From assembly GCA_001801285.1 (NCBI GenBank), contig MGXG01000031.1, positions 1 through 13,859 of the forward strand: 13,859 bases of DNA, read 5' to 3'. The position numbers were made by a program, and so were the translations under genes. Under the pieces are notes generated by a model. The model ran no database searches, had not been told where the DNA came from, and was given only the letters and a program-made list of their open reading frames with translations. Positions within the stretch are counted from its first letter, which is position 1, and every line of letters starts with the position of its first letter. This document shows, one piece after another, positions 1-7,193 of the stretch. Source of the stretch: Gammaproteobacteria bacterium GWE2_37_16 (lineage in GTDB: Bacteria; Pseudomonadota; Gammaproteobacteria; UBA9339).

Positions 1-1044
1 AGGGTAAAAAACGTTCAAGTTATGTTGGGTGATGTTGGTTATGTAGGGTTGATAGCCGATGATAGCAAAGCCTAAAGTACCACATATTCCCATGACTAAA
101 GCATATGTTTTTAATTGTTTCCAAGATTTATTTTTTAAAAAATAAAGACAAAAACCAATGCTGAAAAAGACGGCAAATACTAAGCCTGTATATTTAATGT
201 TAATTAATAAAATACAGGTTAAAGCTGCAATGGTTAATGATAATAAATCTTCATTCAAGATGTAATCGATAGTGTAAAGAATAATGATCGTAAGAGCATA
301 AGTTAAAATGCCATCTACGCAAGCAGATGAGAATTGTACATCCAAAATTGGATTTAGAGTTATAGCAATAGCTAATAAAATACGGCTTAATTTGGGTAAA
401 TTGAAATTATTTAAAATTCTTAAACTAACTAAAAACAATGAGGTAAAAAAAACTCCGGCGTAAAAACTAGGATTTATGAGCGGCTGCCGAAAAAACAGCA
501 TAGCTGCTGCAATCATGTTTTCAAAGGCGTGTGGATAGTTATAGGCGTAAAGTAACCAACTATCTTTGGCGAAAATATAAGATGGTAGAATATGCGGTAT
601 GCGCCTTAAGTAGGAAAAAAAATCAGGATAATAAAACGGATTCCAACCGTGGCTTAGTAAAATTGCACTTGGTGTATGGTAAGCTTGTCCGTCGTAAGAG
701 AAATCGAGAAAAAAATTACTGATGTAGTAACTGTAAAATAGTAAAGATATAGCAAGTACAACTAGAGGAATAGAAATCAAAGGATGTTTTTGTTTTAGAA
801 GCCAAAAAAAGCTAATAGCTAAAGAGAAAAAAACTGAGACAGGTAGTGTGTATGCGGTTATATGACTGCCAAAGATAAATTGCAAACTGGCAATAATTAA
901 AATTGTTGCCGGAATTAGGGTTAAGGTTGTTTCCAAGGAGCGCAAAAGTAATGTTGATGGAGAATTGGTTGTCATAAATAGATCGGTTATAATTGATTGC
1001 AATAATGATTGGTGGAAACTAGGACTCCAGCCCACCCAACCCAT
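1..1044 (-). CDS. Polytopic membrane protein, GT-C/PMT-like glycosyltransferase (C-terminus outside window)
   Basis: The minus strand is open from the left edge to a stop upstream of 1140. It encodes at least 325 residues from the ATG at 975, or 348 from the ATG at 1044. From the 975 start there are hydrophobic segments at about residues 16-33, 42-60 and 66-80, and several more follow. An extracytoplasmic-looking stretch between the early segments contains SYDGQAYHTPSAILL and then GWNPFYYPDF. An acidic residue in the first loop followed by such a motif is typical of GT-C (dolichyl-phosphate-mannose/ArnT-like) glycosyltransferases that use polyprenyl-phosphate sugars. This family assignment rests on architecture and that motif, not on a firm signature. 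Neither ATG has a clear Shine-Dalgarno sequence, so 975 is a real alternative start. The gene is transcribed away from holB and probably has its own promoter. Function in surface glycan or lipid modification is inference. Confidence 0.72.
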   Translation of the reverse strand, partial: MGWVGWSPSFHQSLLQSIITDLFMTTNSPSTLLLRSLETTLTLIPATILIIASLQFIFGSHITAYTLPVSVFFSLAISFFWLLKQKHPLISIPLVVLAISLLFYSYYISNFFLDFSYDGQAYHTPSAILLSHGWNPFYYPDFFSYLRRIPHILPSYIFAKDSWLLYAYNYPHAFENMIAAAMLFFRQPLINPSFYAGVFFTSLFLVSLRILNNFNLPKLSRILLAIAITLNPILDVQFSSACVDGILTYALTIIILYTIDYILNEDLLSLTIAALTCILLINIKYTGLVFAVFFSIGFCLYFLKNKSWKQLKTYALVMGICGTLGFAIIGYQPYITNITQHNLNVFYP

Positions 1045-1145
1045 TCTAGCGATCGAAATTGTATTAAGCAATATGGTGGTTTGGAGAATTAGTGAATTAG
1101 GGAGTGAAGGAGTTACAGAACGAAGGAATTTATGTAAAGATAATT

Positions 1146-1174
1146 GTTATATAAATCAATTAGTTAAAAATCAA
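1146..1174 (-). promoter_or_regulatory. Sigma-70-like promoter for the membrane glycosyltransferase-like gene
   Basis: On the minus strand, TTGATT (1174-1169) and TATAAC (1151-1146) are separated by exactly 17 bases. Each hexamer differs from the sigma-70 consensus at only one or two positions. The predicted start of transcription is near 1139, giving a 5' leader of about 95 bases to the ATG at 1044. The 15-base core GTTATATAAATCAAT (plus strand 1146-1160) recurs at about 5069-5083. Confidence 0.5.
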
Positions 1175-1217
1175 ATACATAACTTCTAAAAAGATCATGT
1201 ATTATAATTATGATTAC

Positions 1218-1306
1218 GTAGACGCAAGCTTTAGCTTGCGTCTTCATTGTTATGTACGTATATAATTTAATACATATTTTAGCGCAGGCTAAAGACCTGC
1301 GGCTAC
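1218..1306. repeat. REPIN-like inverted REP doublet, copy A
   Basis: Two palindromic repeats face each other. The left one starts with GTAG (1218-1221) and folds into a perfect 10-bp stem, GACGCAAGCT/AGCTTGCGTC (1221-1230 with 1233-1242). The right one (1283-1306) is the inverted form CGCAGGCT...CCTGCGG ending in CTAC (1303-1306), with one extra A inside the stem. A 5' GTAG head followed by a hairpin is the known hallmark of REP sequences moved by RAYT (Y1-type) transposases, and head-out pairs are called REPINs or BIMEs. Its left flank, TATTATAATTATGATTAC (1200-1217), is repeated exactly before the 13628 copy. On the right a degenerate 16-mer unit (1305-1320) follows. No T tract follows the hairpins, so it is not a typical intrinsic terminator. 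Confidence 0.85.
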
Positions 1307-1385
1307 GGACTTGCAGCTACGTTATTTTATGAATATGGTTTTAGGTATAAAATTGATGAGCGGGCATGCTAATTCAAAATTTCTT

Positions 1386-1395
1386 AAAAGGGTGA
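1386..1395 (+). promoter_or_regulatory. Ribosome binding site deciding the TTG start of holB
   Basis: AAAAGGGTGA lies 6-9 bases before the TTG at 1402. It is the only purine-rich Shine-Dalgarno match near the 5' end of holB. It supports TTG as the initiator: the protein then begins MKLYPWQQKQW, as delta' subunits do, and no in-frame ATG is available before the conserved core. Confidence 0.65.
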
Positions 1396-1401
1396 AATAA
1401 C

Positions 1402-2400
1402 TTGAAACTTTATCCATGGCAACAAAAACAATGGCAACATCTTTTACAGCGCAGGCGAAGCGGTCAATTGGCGCATGCTTTTTTGTTTTATGGTTTGGAA
1501 GGATTGGGTAAATTGGATTTTGCTCGGGCTTTTGCTGAATTTATGTTTTGTGTTGCTCCAGTTGGCGATCACCCCTGTGGGCAATGTCGCAGTTGTCGTT
1601 TATTGCAAGCGGGTAATCATCCGGATTTATTGTTATTGCAGCCGGAAGAAAAGAGCAAGGTCATTAAAATAGATCAGGTGCGCAGCTTAAGTTCTGATTT
1701 CAACCAGACTGCGCAGCAAGGTGGCTATAAAATTGCTATTATAGCCCCAGCTGAGGCGATGAATTTAGCGGCAGCCAATGCTTTGCTAAAGACGCTTGAG
1801 GAACCAACTGAAGATACAATGCTTATTTTGGTGAGTACAAAACCACAATCTTTGCCAGCAACAATTCGTAGTCGTTGTCAGATTTTAGCTTTTTTGCCGC
1901 CAGACAAAGCTGTTGCCAGGCAATGGTTATTGGAGCAGAGTATTGATAGGGCGGTTTATGAAGGAAACGTCGATATTTTGTTGGGTTTAACTGGCGATGC
2001 TCCGCTTAAAGCCTTAGATTTAGCAGGAAATACCAATTTGTTACTTGTGCAGCAAAACTGGATGGTGGATTTGTTTAAATTACTAAATTCTGAGATAGAT
2101 CCTATAGTTTTGGCATCTCAATACAAGGAAACTGATTTGATATTGTTTTGCACTTATTTACTCAACCTAATTGGCGACTTGCTGAAAATTCGTTCTGCAC
2201 TTTCGCAATATTGCGTGATTTTAAGTAATGAAAATTCGTTAAAAGTAGCACGGTCTTTGGCGGAGAGGATAAGTACTGATAAGCTTTTTACTTTTTTTGA
2301 TAAAGTATTAAACTTGGAAAAACATTTACTTCTTGGGATTAACTTAAATAAGCAGTTGGTGTTGGAAGATTTGTTTATTGCTTGGGTTAGATTGCTGTAG
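1402..2400 (+). CDS. holB: DNA polymerase III subunit delta' (clamp loader)
   Basis: This is a delta' subunit of the clamp-loader complex, which opens the beta clamp and places it on primed DNA. Its 332 residues match the family (about 334 in E. coli). An AAA+ domain is seen with the N-terminal WQ...L motif and a zinc module at Cys50, Cys59, Cys62 and Cys65 (C-x8-C-x2-C-x2-C). LLKTLEEP (128-135) is the acidic box and SRC (157-159) carries the arginine finger Arg158. The P-loop region reads GLEGLGKL (31-38), lacking the Thr/Ser after Lys, so ATP binding is probably impaired, as is normal for delta'. It initiates at TTG behind a good ribosome binding site. ycfH follows 86 bp downstream, the gene order known from E. 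coli. However tmk is not upstream, and no pilZ gene lies between. Its stop codon TAG overlaps a possible decayed REP. Confidence 0.95.
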   Translation: MKLYPWQQKQWQHLLQRRRSGQLAHAFLFYGLEGLGKLDFARAFAEFMFCVAPVGDHPCGQCRSCRLLQAGNHPDLLLLQPEEKSKVIKIDQVRSLSSDFNQTAQQGGYKIAIIAPAEAMNLAAANALLKTLEEPTEDTMLILVSTKPQSLPATIRSRCQILAFLPPDKAVARQWLLEQSIDRAVYEGNVDILLGLTGDAPLKALDLAGNTNLLLVQQNWMVDLFKLLNSEIDPIVLASQYKETDLILFCTYLLNLIGDLLKIRSALSQYCVILSNENSLKVARSLAERISTDKLFTFFDKVLNLEKHLLLGINLNKQLVLEDLFIAWVRLL

Positions 2401-2431
2401 CCGTAAGTCGTGTCGCAGGTTTCAGTCTGTG
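2397..2431 (+). repeat. Possible decayed REP after holB
   Basis: GTAG at 2397-2400 contains the holB stop codon. It is followed at 2414-2431 by CGCAGGTTTCAGTCTGTG, which matches the family palindrome CGCAGGCTTTAGCCTGCG at 14 of 18 positions, all four differences being C/T transitions. The distance between head and palindrome is larger than in the intact copies. It may be a mutated single REP or a chance match. Confidence 0.3.
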
Positions 2432-2486
2432 TATTACAATTAACGCAGAATCTTCGTGTTTTTAATTAGTTTAGAAAATTTGTTGT

Positions 2487-3272
2487 ATGTTAATTGATTC
2501 TCATTGCCATCTTGATCTTTTACCTGAATATGCAATTTCTTTGTGGGATGCCGAGAAGGTTGGTGTTAAACATGTTTTATGTCCAGGGGTTGCTTTGGCA
2601 GATGCAATGCGTGTTTTGGCAATTGCGCAAAAATATTCGAACGTTTCTGCTGCTGTTGGTTCTCATCCTACTGAAGAAATTGATCTTTTTATTACGGTGG
2701 AGCAAATTAAAAATTTGGCAGCTAATCAATGTGTGGTTGGTATTGGAGAAACAGGATTAGACTATTATGCTCGTGGCGGTGAAATTACTGCTGAACATAA
2801 GGAACAACAAAAGCAAAAATTTCGTGTTCATATTCAAGTCGCTTTAGAATTGAAAAAACCTTTGATTATTCATTCGCGCGATGCTGCTTTAGAAACTTTA
2901 CAGATTATAGAAGAAGAGGGCGCCTCACAAGTTGGTGGTGTCTTTCATTGCTTTACTTATGATTGGAATGTGGCAAAACGGGTTTTAGATTTGGGTTTTT
3001 ATTTAGGTATTAGCGGTATTATTACTTTTAAAAATGCGCATATTTTGCAAGAAGTTGTCGTGAAAGCGCCCTTAGAAAAAATGTTGCTCGAAACTGATGC
3101 ACCATTTTTGGCGCCCGATCCTTATCGTGGTAAGTCAAATGAACCCAAGTATTTGATCTACATTGCTCGTCAAGTTGCTAAATTAAAAGGAATATCTGAA
3201 GAAGCAGTTGCAAAACAGACAACAGAGAATTTTGGAAGATTATTTCAAAAATTTCAGGCTGTTAAAAACTAA
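2487..3272 (+). CDS. ycfH: TatD-family metal-dependent hydrolase (YcfH type)
   Basis: This is a TIM-barrel metallohydrolase of the TatD family, whose members act as Mg-dependent 3'-5' DNases or related phosphoesterases. The 261-residue length is normal. All metal ligands expected for the family are present: the HxH motif His6/His8 in DSHCHLD, Glu88 in GIGETGLDYY, His129 in PLIIHSRDA, His154 in GVFHCFT and Asp204 in LLETDAPFLAP. The downstream RGKSNEP (214-220) is also conserved. Position right after holB matches E. coli ycfH rather than tatD itself, which is why I use that symbol. There is no strong Shine-Dalgarno sequence before the ATG, but the alignment of DSHCHLD to residue 4 fixes the start. 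It is probably cotranscribed with holB. The physiological substrate of YcfH proteins is not settled. Confidence 0.93.
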   Translation: MLIDSHCHLDLLPEYAISLWDAEKVGVKHVLCPGVALADAMRVLAIAQKYSNVSAAVGSHPTEEIDLFITVEQIKNLAANQCVVGIGETGLDYYARGGEITAEHKEQQKQKFRVHIQVALELKKPLIIHSRDAALETLQIIEEEGASQVGGVFHCFTYDWNVAKRVLDLGFYLGISGIITFKNAHILQEVVVKAPLEKMLLETDAPFLAPDPYRGKSNEPKYLIYIARQVAKLKGISEEAVAKQTTENFGRLFQKFQAVKN

Positions 3273-3381
3273 GCAGCATTTGTAAAAAACACTTGCATTT
3301 TTTGATATTCTGCGCATTAATAACAAATATTATTTTAGATAATTTTATCTTATCAAAATTTACGCTTTTTAAAACGATTCA

Positions 3382-3543
3382 ATGCTAAAATCAAATCTGA
3401 TAGCCGATTCCGCTATTGCAAATGCAAATTTTGAGTCTTGTGTTTACAATAACGACGAAGAACCCCCGCCTAGTTACTATAATTCAATTTTTTTACCCTT
3501 ATTTTTCAATTTTAAATTATTTCTCAAACATGCCCTATGTTAA
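3382..3543 (+). CDS. Possible 53-residue upstream ORF overlapping the RimK-family start
   Basis: An ATG at 3382 opens 53 codons that end at TAA 3541-3543, overlapping the ligase ATG (3537) by 7 bases in another frame. The product would start MLKSNLIADSAIANAN, contain DEEPPPSYYNS and end in a hydrophobic LPLFFNFKLFLKHALC. It has no recognisable homology and no Shine-Dalgarno sequence. An extended -10-like box, TGCTAAAAT (3383-3391), overlaps its start, which would argue against translation from that ATG if it is a real promoter. The rest of the 264-bp gap is AT-rich and shows only a weak possible -35 (TTGCAT, 3293-3298). The ORF could be a coupled leader or simply chance. Confidence 0.2.
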   Translation: MLKSNLIADSAIANANFESCVYNNDEEPPPSYYNSIFLPLFFNFKLFLKHALC

Positions 3544-5006
3544 GTCTAGTTATTGTCAATAATCCGAAGGATTGGAATTTCACTATCGAAAATGTCGAAG
3601 TGGTTGCCGCAAAAACCTACGTTACGGATAGTGAATTTTCTGAAGTGCGTAATGTACGGATTTACAATTTATGCCGCTCCTACCGTTATCAAAGTTTAGG
3701 ATATTATGTATCCCTTTTGGCTGAGGCGCGTGGACATAAAGTATTCCCGAGTGTTTCCACTATTCAGGATTTGAAATCGCTATCAGTAATAAGAATTATT
3801 TCTGATGAAGTTGATGAAACTCTGCAACGCAGCTTAGCTAAATTGCAAGCAACTACCTTTGACCTCAATATTTATTTTGGACAAAGTGTTACGAAGCAAT
3901 ATGAAAACTTAAGTAAACAGCTCTACAATCTTTTTCAGGCGCCGTTATTGCGCGCTAATTTTGTTTTTAATAAGAAATGGATTTTACAAAATATTAATCC
4001 GATTTCTTTAAACGATATACCTGAAGAAGACAAAGCGTATGCAGCAAAATTTGCAGAGGAGTATTTTGCTAGAAAACATTTTCGTTCTTTGAAAAAAAAC
4101 AGCTCTATTTATGATCTGGCGATTTTAGTTAATCCAGCCGATAAGTGTCCGCCATCTAACGCGCGAGCGATAAAGAATTTTATTGCTGCCGCAGAATCGG
4201 TTGGTATGGGAGCTGAGATAATTACCAAAGACGATTTTAGTAAATTACCGGAATTTGATGCGTTATTTATTCGTGATACAACAGCAGTTAATCATTATAC
4301 CTACCGTTTTGCCCAACGCGCAGCTGCTGAGGGGTTAGTGGTAATCGACGATCCTGAATCGATCATAAAATGTACTAATAAAGTTTATTTGGCAGAATTA
4401 TTGACGAAGGCTAAAGTGCCGTGTCCAAAAACGATTATTATACACAAAGATAATCAGGATATTATTCCTAGTATTCTGGGCTTTCCCTGTGTGCTAAAGC
4501 AACCGGATAGTGCTTTTTCACTTGGTGTGGCAAAAGTATGTAATAAGGATGAGCTGAAAGAAAAACTGGATGCTTTTTTGGATAAATCCGATTTAATTAT
4601 TGCCCAAGAATTTATGCCAACTGATTTTGATTGGCGTATTGGTATTTTGGACCGGACTCCACTTTTTGCGTGTAAATATTTTATGTCTAAAGGACATTGG
4701 CAAATAGTAAATTGGCATCCTGAAAAAAAGGCAGGTTTGGAATATGGAGATGCTCAGGCGGTGCCAATTAATGAGGTTCCTGATAAGGTTCTAAGAACCG
4801 CTTTGCGCGCCGCGAATTTGGTTGGTTCAGGTTTGTATGGCGTTGATTTAAAAGAAAAAGGACAGAGAGTGGTGGTTGTTGAAATTAACGACAATCCGGA
4901 TGTTTCGGCCGGTGTTGAAGATGGTATTTTGAAAGATAATTTATATTTGATGATTATGAAATCAATTTTGAATCGAATTCAGGCAAAAAAAGATAAAAAA
5001 GAATAG
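3537..5006 (+). CDS. RimK-family ATP-grasp ligase with N-terminal RLAN domain
   Basis: The 489-residue protein has two parts. Residues 1-165 match the RLAN domain (RimK-like ATP-grasp N-terminal), recognisable by ENVEVVAAKTYVTD (18-31) and NLCRSYRYQSLGYYVSLLAE (44-63). Residues 190-480 form an ATP-grasp ligase: Lys321 in PCVLKQPDSAFSLGV contacts ATP, QEFMPTDFDWRIGI (357-370) is the adenine-binding/central strand, and Asp437, Glu449 and Asn451 (VEINDNPD) are the Mg ligands. RimK-type enzymes make amide bonds, typically adding glutamate or other amino acids to a carboxyl group. The RLAN group has been predicted to make or modify peptides, but I know of no established substrate. The start has no clear Shine-Dalgarno sequence, but the RLAN domain begins immediately, so little can be missing. 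A GNAT gene lies 362 bp downstream on the same strand, beyond a hairpin element. Confidence 0.9.
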   Translation: MLSLVIVNNPKDWNFTIENVEVVAAKTYVTDSEFSEVRNVRIYNLCRSYRYQSLGYYVSLLAEARGHKVFPSVSTIQDLKSLSVIRIISDEVDETLQRSLAKLQATTFDLNIYFGQSVTKQYENLSKQLYNLFQAPLLRANFVFNKKWILQNINPISLNDIPEEDKAYAAKFAEEYFARKHFRSLKKNSSIYDLAILVNPADKCPPSNARAIKNFIAAAESVGMGAEIITKDDFSKLPEFDALFIRDTTAVNHYTYRFAQRAAAEGLVVIDDPESIIKCTNKVYLAELLTKAKVPCPKTIIIHKDNQDIIPSILGFPCVLKQPDSAFSLGVAKVCNKDELKEKLDAFLDKSDLIIAQEFMPTDFDWRIGILDRTPLFACKYFMSKGHWQIVNWHPEKKAGLEYGDAQAVPINEVPDKVLRTALRAANLVGSGLYGVDLKEKGQRVVVVEINDNPDVSAGVEDGILKDNLYLMIMKSILNRIQAKKDKKE

Positions 5007-5171
5007 AAAGTTAAATTGAAAATCGACAAGAAGTTGAGAGCTTTTATAATTATTCTTTATGTAAGTGTAATCGTTATATAAATCAATGTGTTATTTTTGA
5101 AATTATAAAAATTGTAAGTAATCAAAAGCTGTTGGTAATTAAAATTACGGTATTGTTAGAATAGAAAAATG

Positions 5172-5252
5172 TCTGTATTTTTTAGGGCGGGACGGCGGGA
5201 TGCATTGGGCTAACCCCACCCTGCCGCCCGAATTAGAATACAGAGATTTTTA
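5172..5252 (+). terminator. GC-rich hairpin element, possible terminator or MITE
   Basis: TCTGTATT (5172-5179) pairs with AATACAGA (5237-5244). Inside, GGGCGG (5185-5190) pairs with CCGCCC (5224-5229), followed by a broken continuation where GG 5194-5195 pairs CC 5219-5220 and GGG 5197-5199 pairs CCC 5215-5217. A run of five T (5248-5252) follows the arm. It would act as an intrinsic terminator separating the ligase from the GNAT gene. The very GC-rich core in an AT-rich gap and the neat 8-bp terminal inverted repeat also suit a small palindromic mobile element. The rest of the 5007-5368 gap is AT-rich and shows no gene. Confidence 0.55.
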
Positions 5253-5368
5253 GGTTTATCAATACGGTGGTTTTAAATTTTATCCAACTTTGTCCATGCT
5301 TTTTAAGCTGTTATAAAAAAATCACAACTTCTTGAAAACTTTTGGCTAATTCTTAAAGGTTTTGTTTT

Positions 5369-5863
5369 ATGTCAGAATCAATAAAAAACATCATTTTCCG
5401 CGAAGCTAATCTAAACGATTTAAAAGCTCTTTGTATCTGTGGGAAAGCATTATTGCAATATGAACATAAATTTGATGAGACTATCGATATATATTGGTTG
5501 GAAGAAAAGGAAGGAGGGGGATTTTTGCGCGAAAGGATTAAGGATGAAAATGGTATTGTTTTGGTAGCTGAAAGCGATGCTAAGATCATTGGTTATTTGG
5601 CAGGCGGCTTGGTTGAACCTGAACCTTTCCGTAATCTACCAGCAAACGCCGTGATGGAATTAGAAGAAATTTTTGTTGACAATAATTTCCGTGGTCATGA
5701 TATTGGCGGCAAATTATTAGCAGCTTTTGTCGATTGGGCAAAAACGCGCGGGGCAAGCAAAATGAAGGTTGTTGTTTCTGCTTCCAATCAAGGCGCTATC
5801 GGTTTTTATAAGCGCATGTTTTTTAAGGAATACGATTTGATTTTGGAGCGGGAGTTAAGGTAA
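5369..5863 (+). CDS. GNAT-family N-acetyltransferase
   Basis: A single GNAT domain of 164 residues, predicted to transfer an acetyl group from acetyl-CoA to an amine. Visible are IIFREANLNDLKAL (8-21) as strand 1/helix 1, GIVLVAESDAKIIGYLAGG (62-80) as the central strands, VMELEEIFVDNNFRG (95-109) leading to the acetyl-CoA loop, and SASNQGAIGFYKRMFF (137-152), the usual C-terminal signature. The acetyl-CoA loop reads R108-G-H-D-I-G-G, so the first Gly of the R/Q-x-x-G-x-G pattern is Asp111. Binding may still occur, but this is off-consensus. The start has a good ribosome binding site (AAAGG, 5355-5359). It ends 8 bp before the convergent rmuC stop. The substrate is unknown; a link to the upstream RLAN ligase is possible, but the hairpin and 362-bp gap argue for separate transcription. 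Confidence 0.88.
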   Translation: MSESIKNIIFREANLNDLKALCICGKALLQYEHKFDETIDIYWLEEKEGGGFLRERIKDENGIVLVAESDAKIIGYLAGGLVEPEPFRNLPANAVMELEEIFVDNNFRGHDIGGKLLAAFVDWAKTRGASKMKVVVSASNQGAIGFYKRMFFKEYDLILERELR

Positions 5864-5871
5864 TTTGCAGC

Positions 5872-7185
5872 TTAATTCATTAATTCAATTCCTTCACTTC
5901 CCTCGGGCCTTTCTCCTAGCTCTACTTTTTCAATTTTGCTAAACTGGTTGGTGATTTTTTTGGAGGTGGTGTGGACGTCCTGAATATCATCATGGGCTTG
6001 TTTGACATGTTGCGCTAATTTCGTCATACGCTCTTGAAAGCGCTCAAATTCATCTTTTAAGCGCAATAAATGCTCACGAATTAAATGCGCCTGTTGGCGT
6101 GTTGCTGCGTCTTTGAGAACAGCTTTGACGGTTGTCAGTACTGCCATCATGGTCGTTGGTGAAACCATCCAGACATTAGCGCGATGTGAGGTTTCAACAA
6201 TATCAGGGTGATGGGCATGAATTTCGGCAAAAATCGCTTCGGCAGGAATAAACATAATGGCCCCAGTAGAGGTTTCTCCTTCAATGATATATTTTTCAGC
6301 AATATCATGAATGTGTTTGTAAATATCGTTGCGAAATTGTTTTTGTGCCTGCAAGCGTTCACTTTCGGGTAAATTAAAATCTGCTAGACGTTGGAAGTTT
6401 TCTAAAGGAAATTTAGCATCGATAATAATGTTGCCGGTCGGTTCAGGTAAAAATAAAACGCAATCAGCGCGTTTGCTATTGGAAAGAGTGTATTGAAAGG
6501 CAAAAGTTTTTTCGGATAAGACATTGCGAATTAAACTTTCTAATTGCACTTCGCCAAAAGCACCACGTGAGCGTTTATCGGCTAAAATTTCTTTTAAACT
6601 GACCACATCGCCAGATAGTTTAGTAATATTTTTTTGCGCCTCATCGATTAAAGCTAAACGTTTGACGACGTCAGTAAAAGTCGCCGTGGTTTTTTCAAAA
6701 CTTTCAGCAAGACGCTTTTCAACGCGATTATTGATTTCATTGAGACGGGCATTGGTGTCATCGGTAAGTTTGTGTAAGCGCGCATCGAGAATTTGCGTGT
6801 TTTGCTTTAGTACTTCAGTGATTTGATTGCGGATTTCGCTGGTACCTTTTTGTAGGCTGTCGATAATATGCTTTAAATTCTCTAGTTGGTTTTTGTCAAA
6901 TTTACTGCGTAATTCGATTTGTTCATCGCGTTGTTCCTTCAATAGGCGAGTCAAATTTTCCCGCAAGCCGACTTGTTCATCGCGTTGTTCTTTTAGTTGA
7001 CGGGCTAAATAGTCGCGCAATTCTTCGCGTTGCGTTTGCAAAGTTTTCGCTAAATTTTCTTTAAACTCATTATTAACGCGCTCGCGCTCCTCAAGGCGCG
7101 TATTGAGTTTCATTAGCTGTATGAATAGAAAACCAACTGCAATTAAGATTAAGAGAGAAGATAAAATAATGACTATGGAAGGCAT
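5872..7185 (-). CDS. rmuC: RmuC-family protein, membrane-anchored coiled coil with nuclease-like domain
   Basis: RmuC proteins limit recombination at inverted repeats in E. coli and are predicted to carry a restriction-endonuclease-like fold. This 437-residue protein (475 in E. coli) starts with one membrane anchor (about 4-25), then a long charged coiled coil (28-200) and the RmuC domain (about 205-415). The domain is marked by RGAFGEVQLE (207-216), IIIDAKFPLENF (253-264) and VWMVSPTTMMAVL (338-350). Asp256-x-Lys258 fits the D-x-K of a PD-(D/E)xK active site; the catalytic assignment is inference. The coiled coil holds an 18-residue duplication (LKEQRDEQ at 64-71 and 82-89). The ATG lies 8 bp after the fabI stop with only a weak ribosome binding site, so translation is probably coupled to fabI. 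Its presence in a window full of inverted repeats is suggestive only. Confidence 0.92.
   Translation of the reverse strand: MPSIVIILSSLLILIAVGFLFIQLMKLNTRLEERERVNNEFKENLAKTLQTQREELRDYLARQLKEQRDEQVGLRENLTRLLKEQRDEQIELRSKFDKNQLENLKHIIDSLQKGTSEIRNQITEVLKQNTQILDARLHKLTDDTNARLNEINNRVEKRLAESFEKTTATFTDVVKRLALIDEAQKNITKLSGDVVSLKEILADKRSRGAFGEVQLESLIRNVLSEKTFAFQYTLSNSKRADCVLFLPEPTGNIIIDAKFPLENFQRLADFNLPESERLQAQKQFRNDIYKHIHDIAEKYIIEGETSTGAIMFIPAEAIFAEIHAHHPDIVETSHRANVWMVSPTTMMAVLTTVKAVLKDAATRQQAHLIREHLLRLKDEFERFQERMTKLAQHVKQAHDDIQDVHTTSKKITNQFSKIEKVELGERPEGSEGIELMN
6919..6990. repeat. 54-bp tandem duplication inside rmuC
   Basis: The 18-mer TTGTTCATCGCGTTGTTC occurs at 6919-6936 and, identically, at 6973-6990, a period of 54 bp or 18 codons. 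On the protein it gives two units, each LR-x2-L-x3-LKEQRDEQ-like, with a more diverged unit (FKENLAKTLQTQREE) before them. The period keeps the coiled-coil frame, so the array can grow or shrink without breaking the protein. Confidence 0.7.
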
Positions 7186-7193
7186 AAAAAAAA

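Noticed and set aside
531..1189. Two plus-strand ORFs of 63 and 74 codons
   Set aside because: They lie antisense to, or overlap the start of, the continuous minus-strand membrane protein frame, have no ribosome binding site and show no recognisable domain.
1218..1306. CRISPR-like repeats
   Set aside because: The repeats alternate in orientation, pair up as inverted copies and have spacers of unequal length at scattered loci; there is no regular direct-repeat array and no cas gene.
1475..1672. Plus-strand ORFs inside holB (1475-1672) and ycfH (2494-2760)
   Set aside because: They are out-of-frame shadows of well-supported conserved genes.
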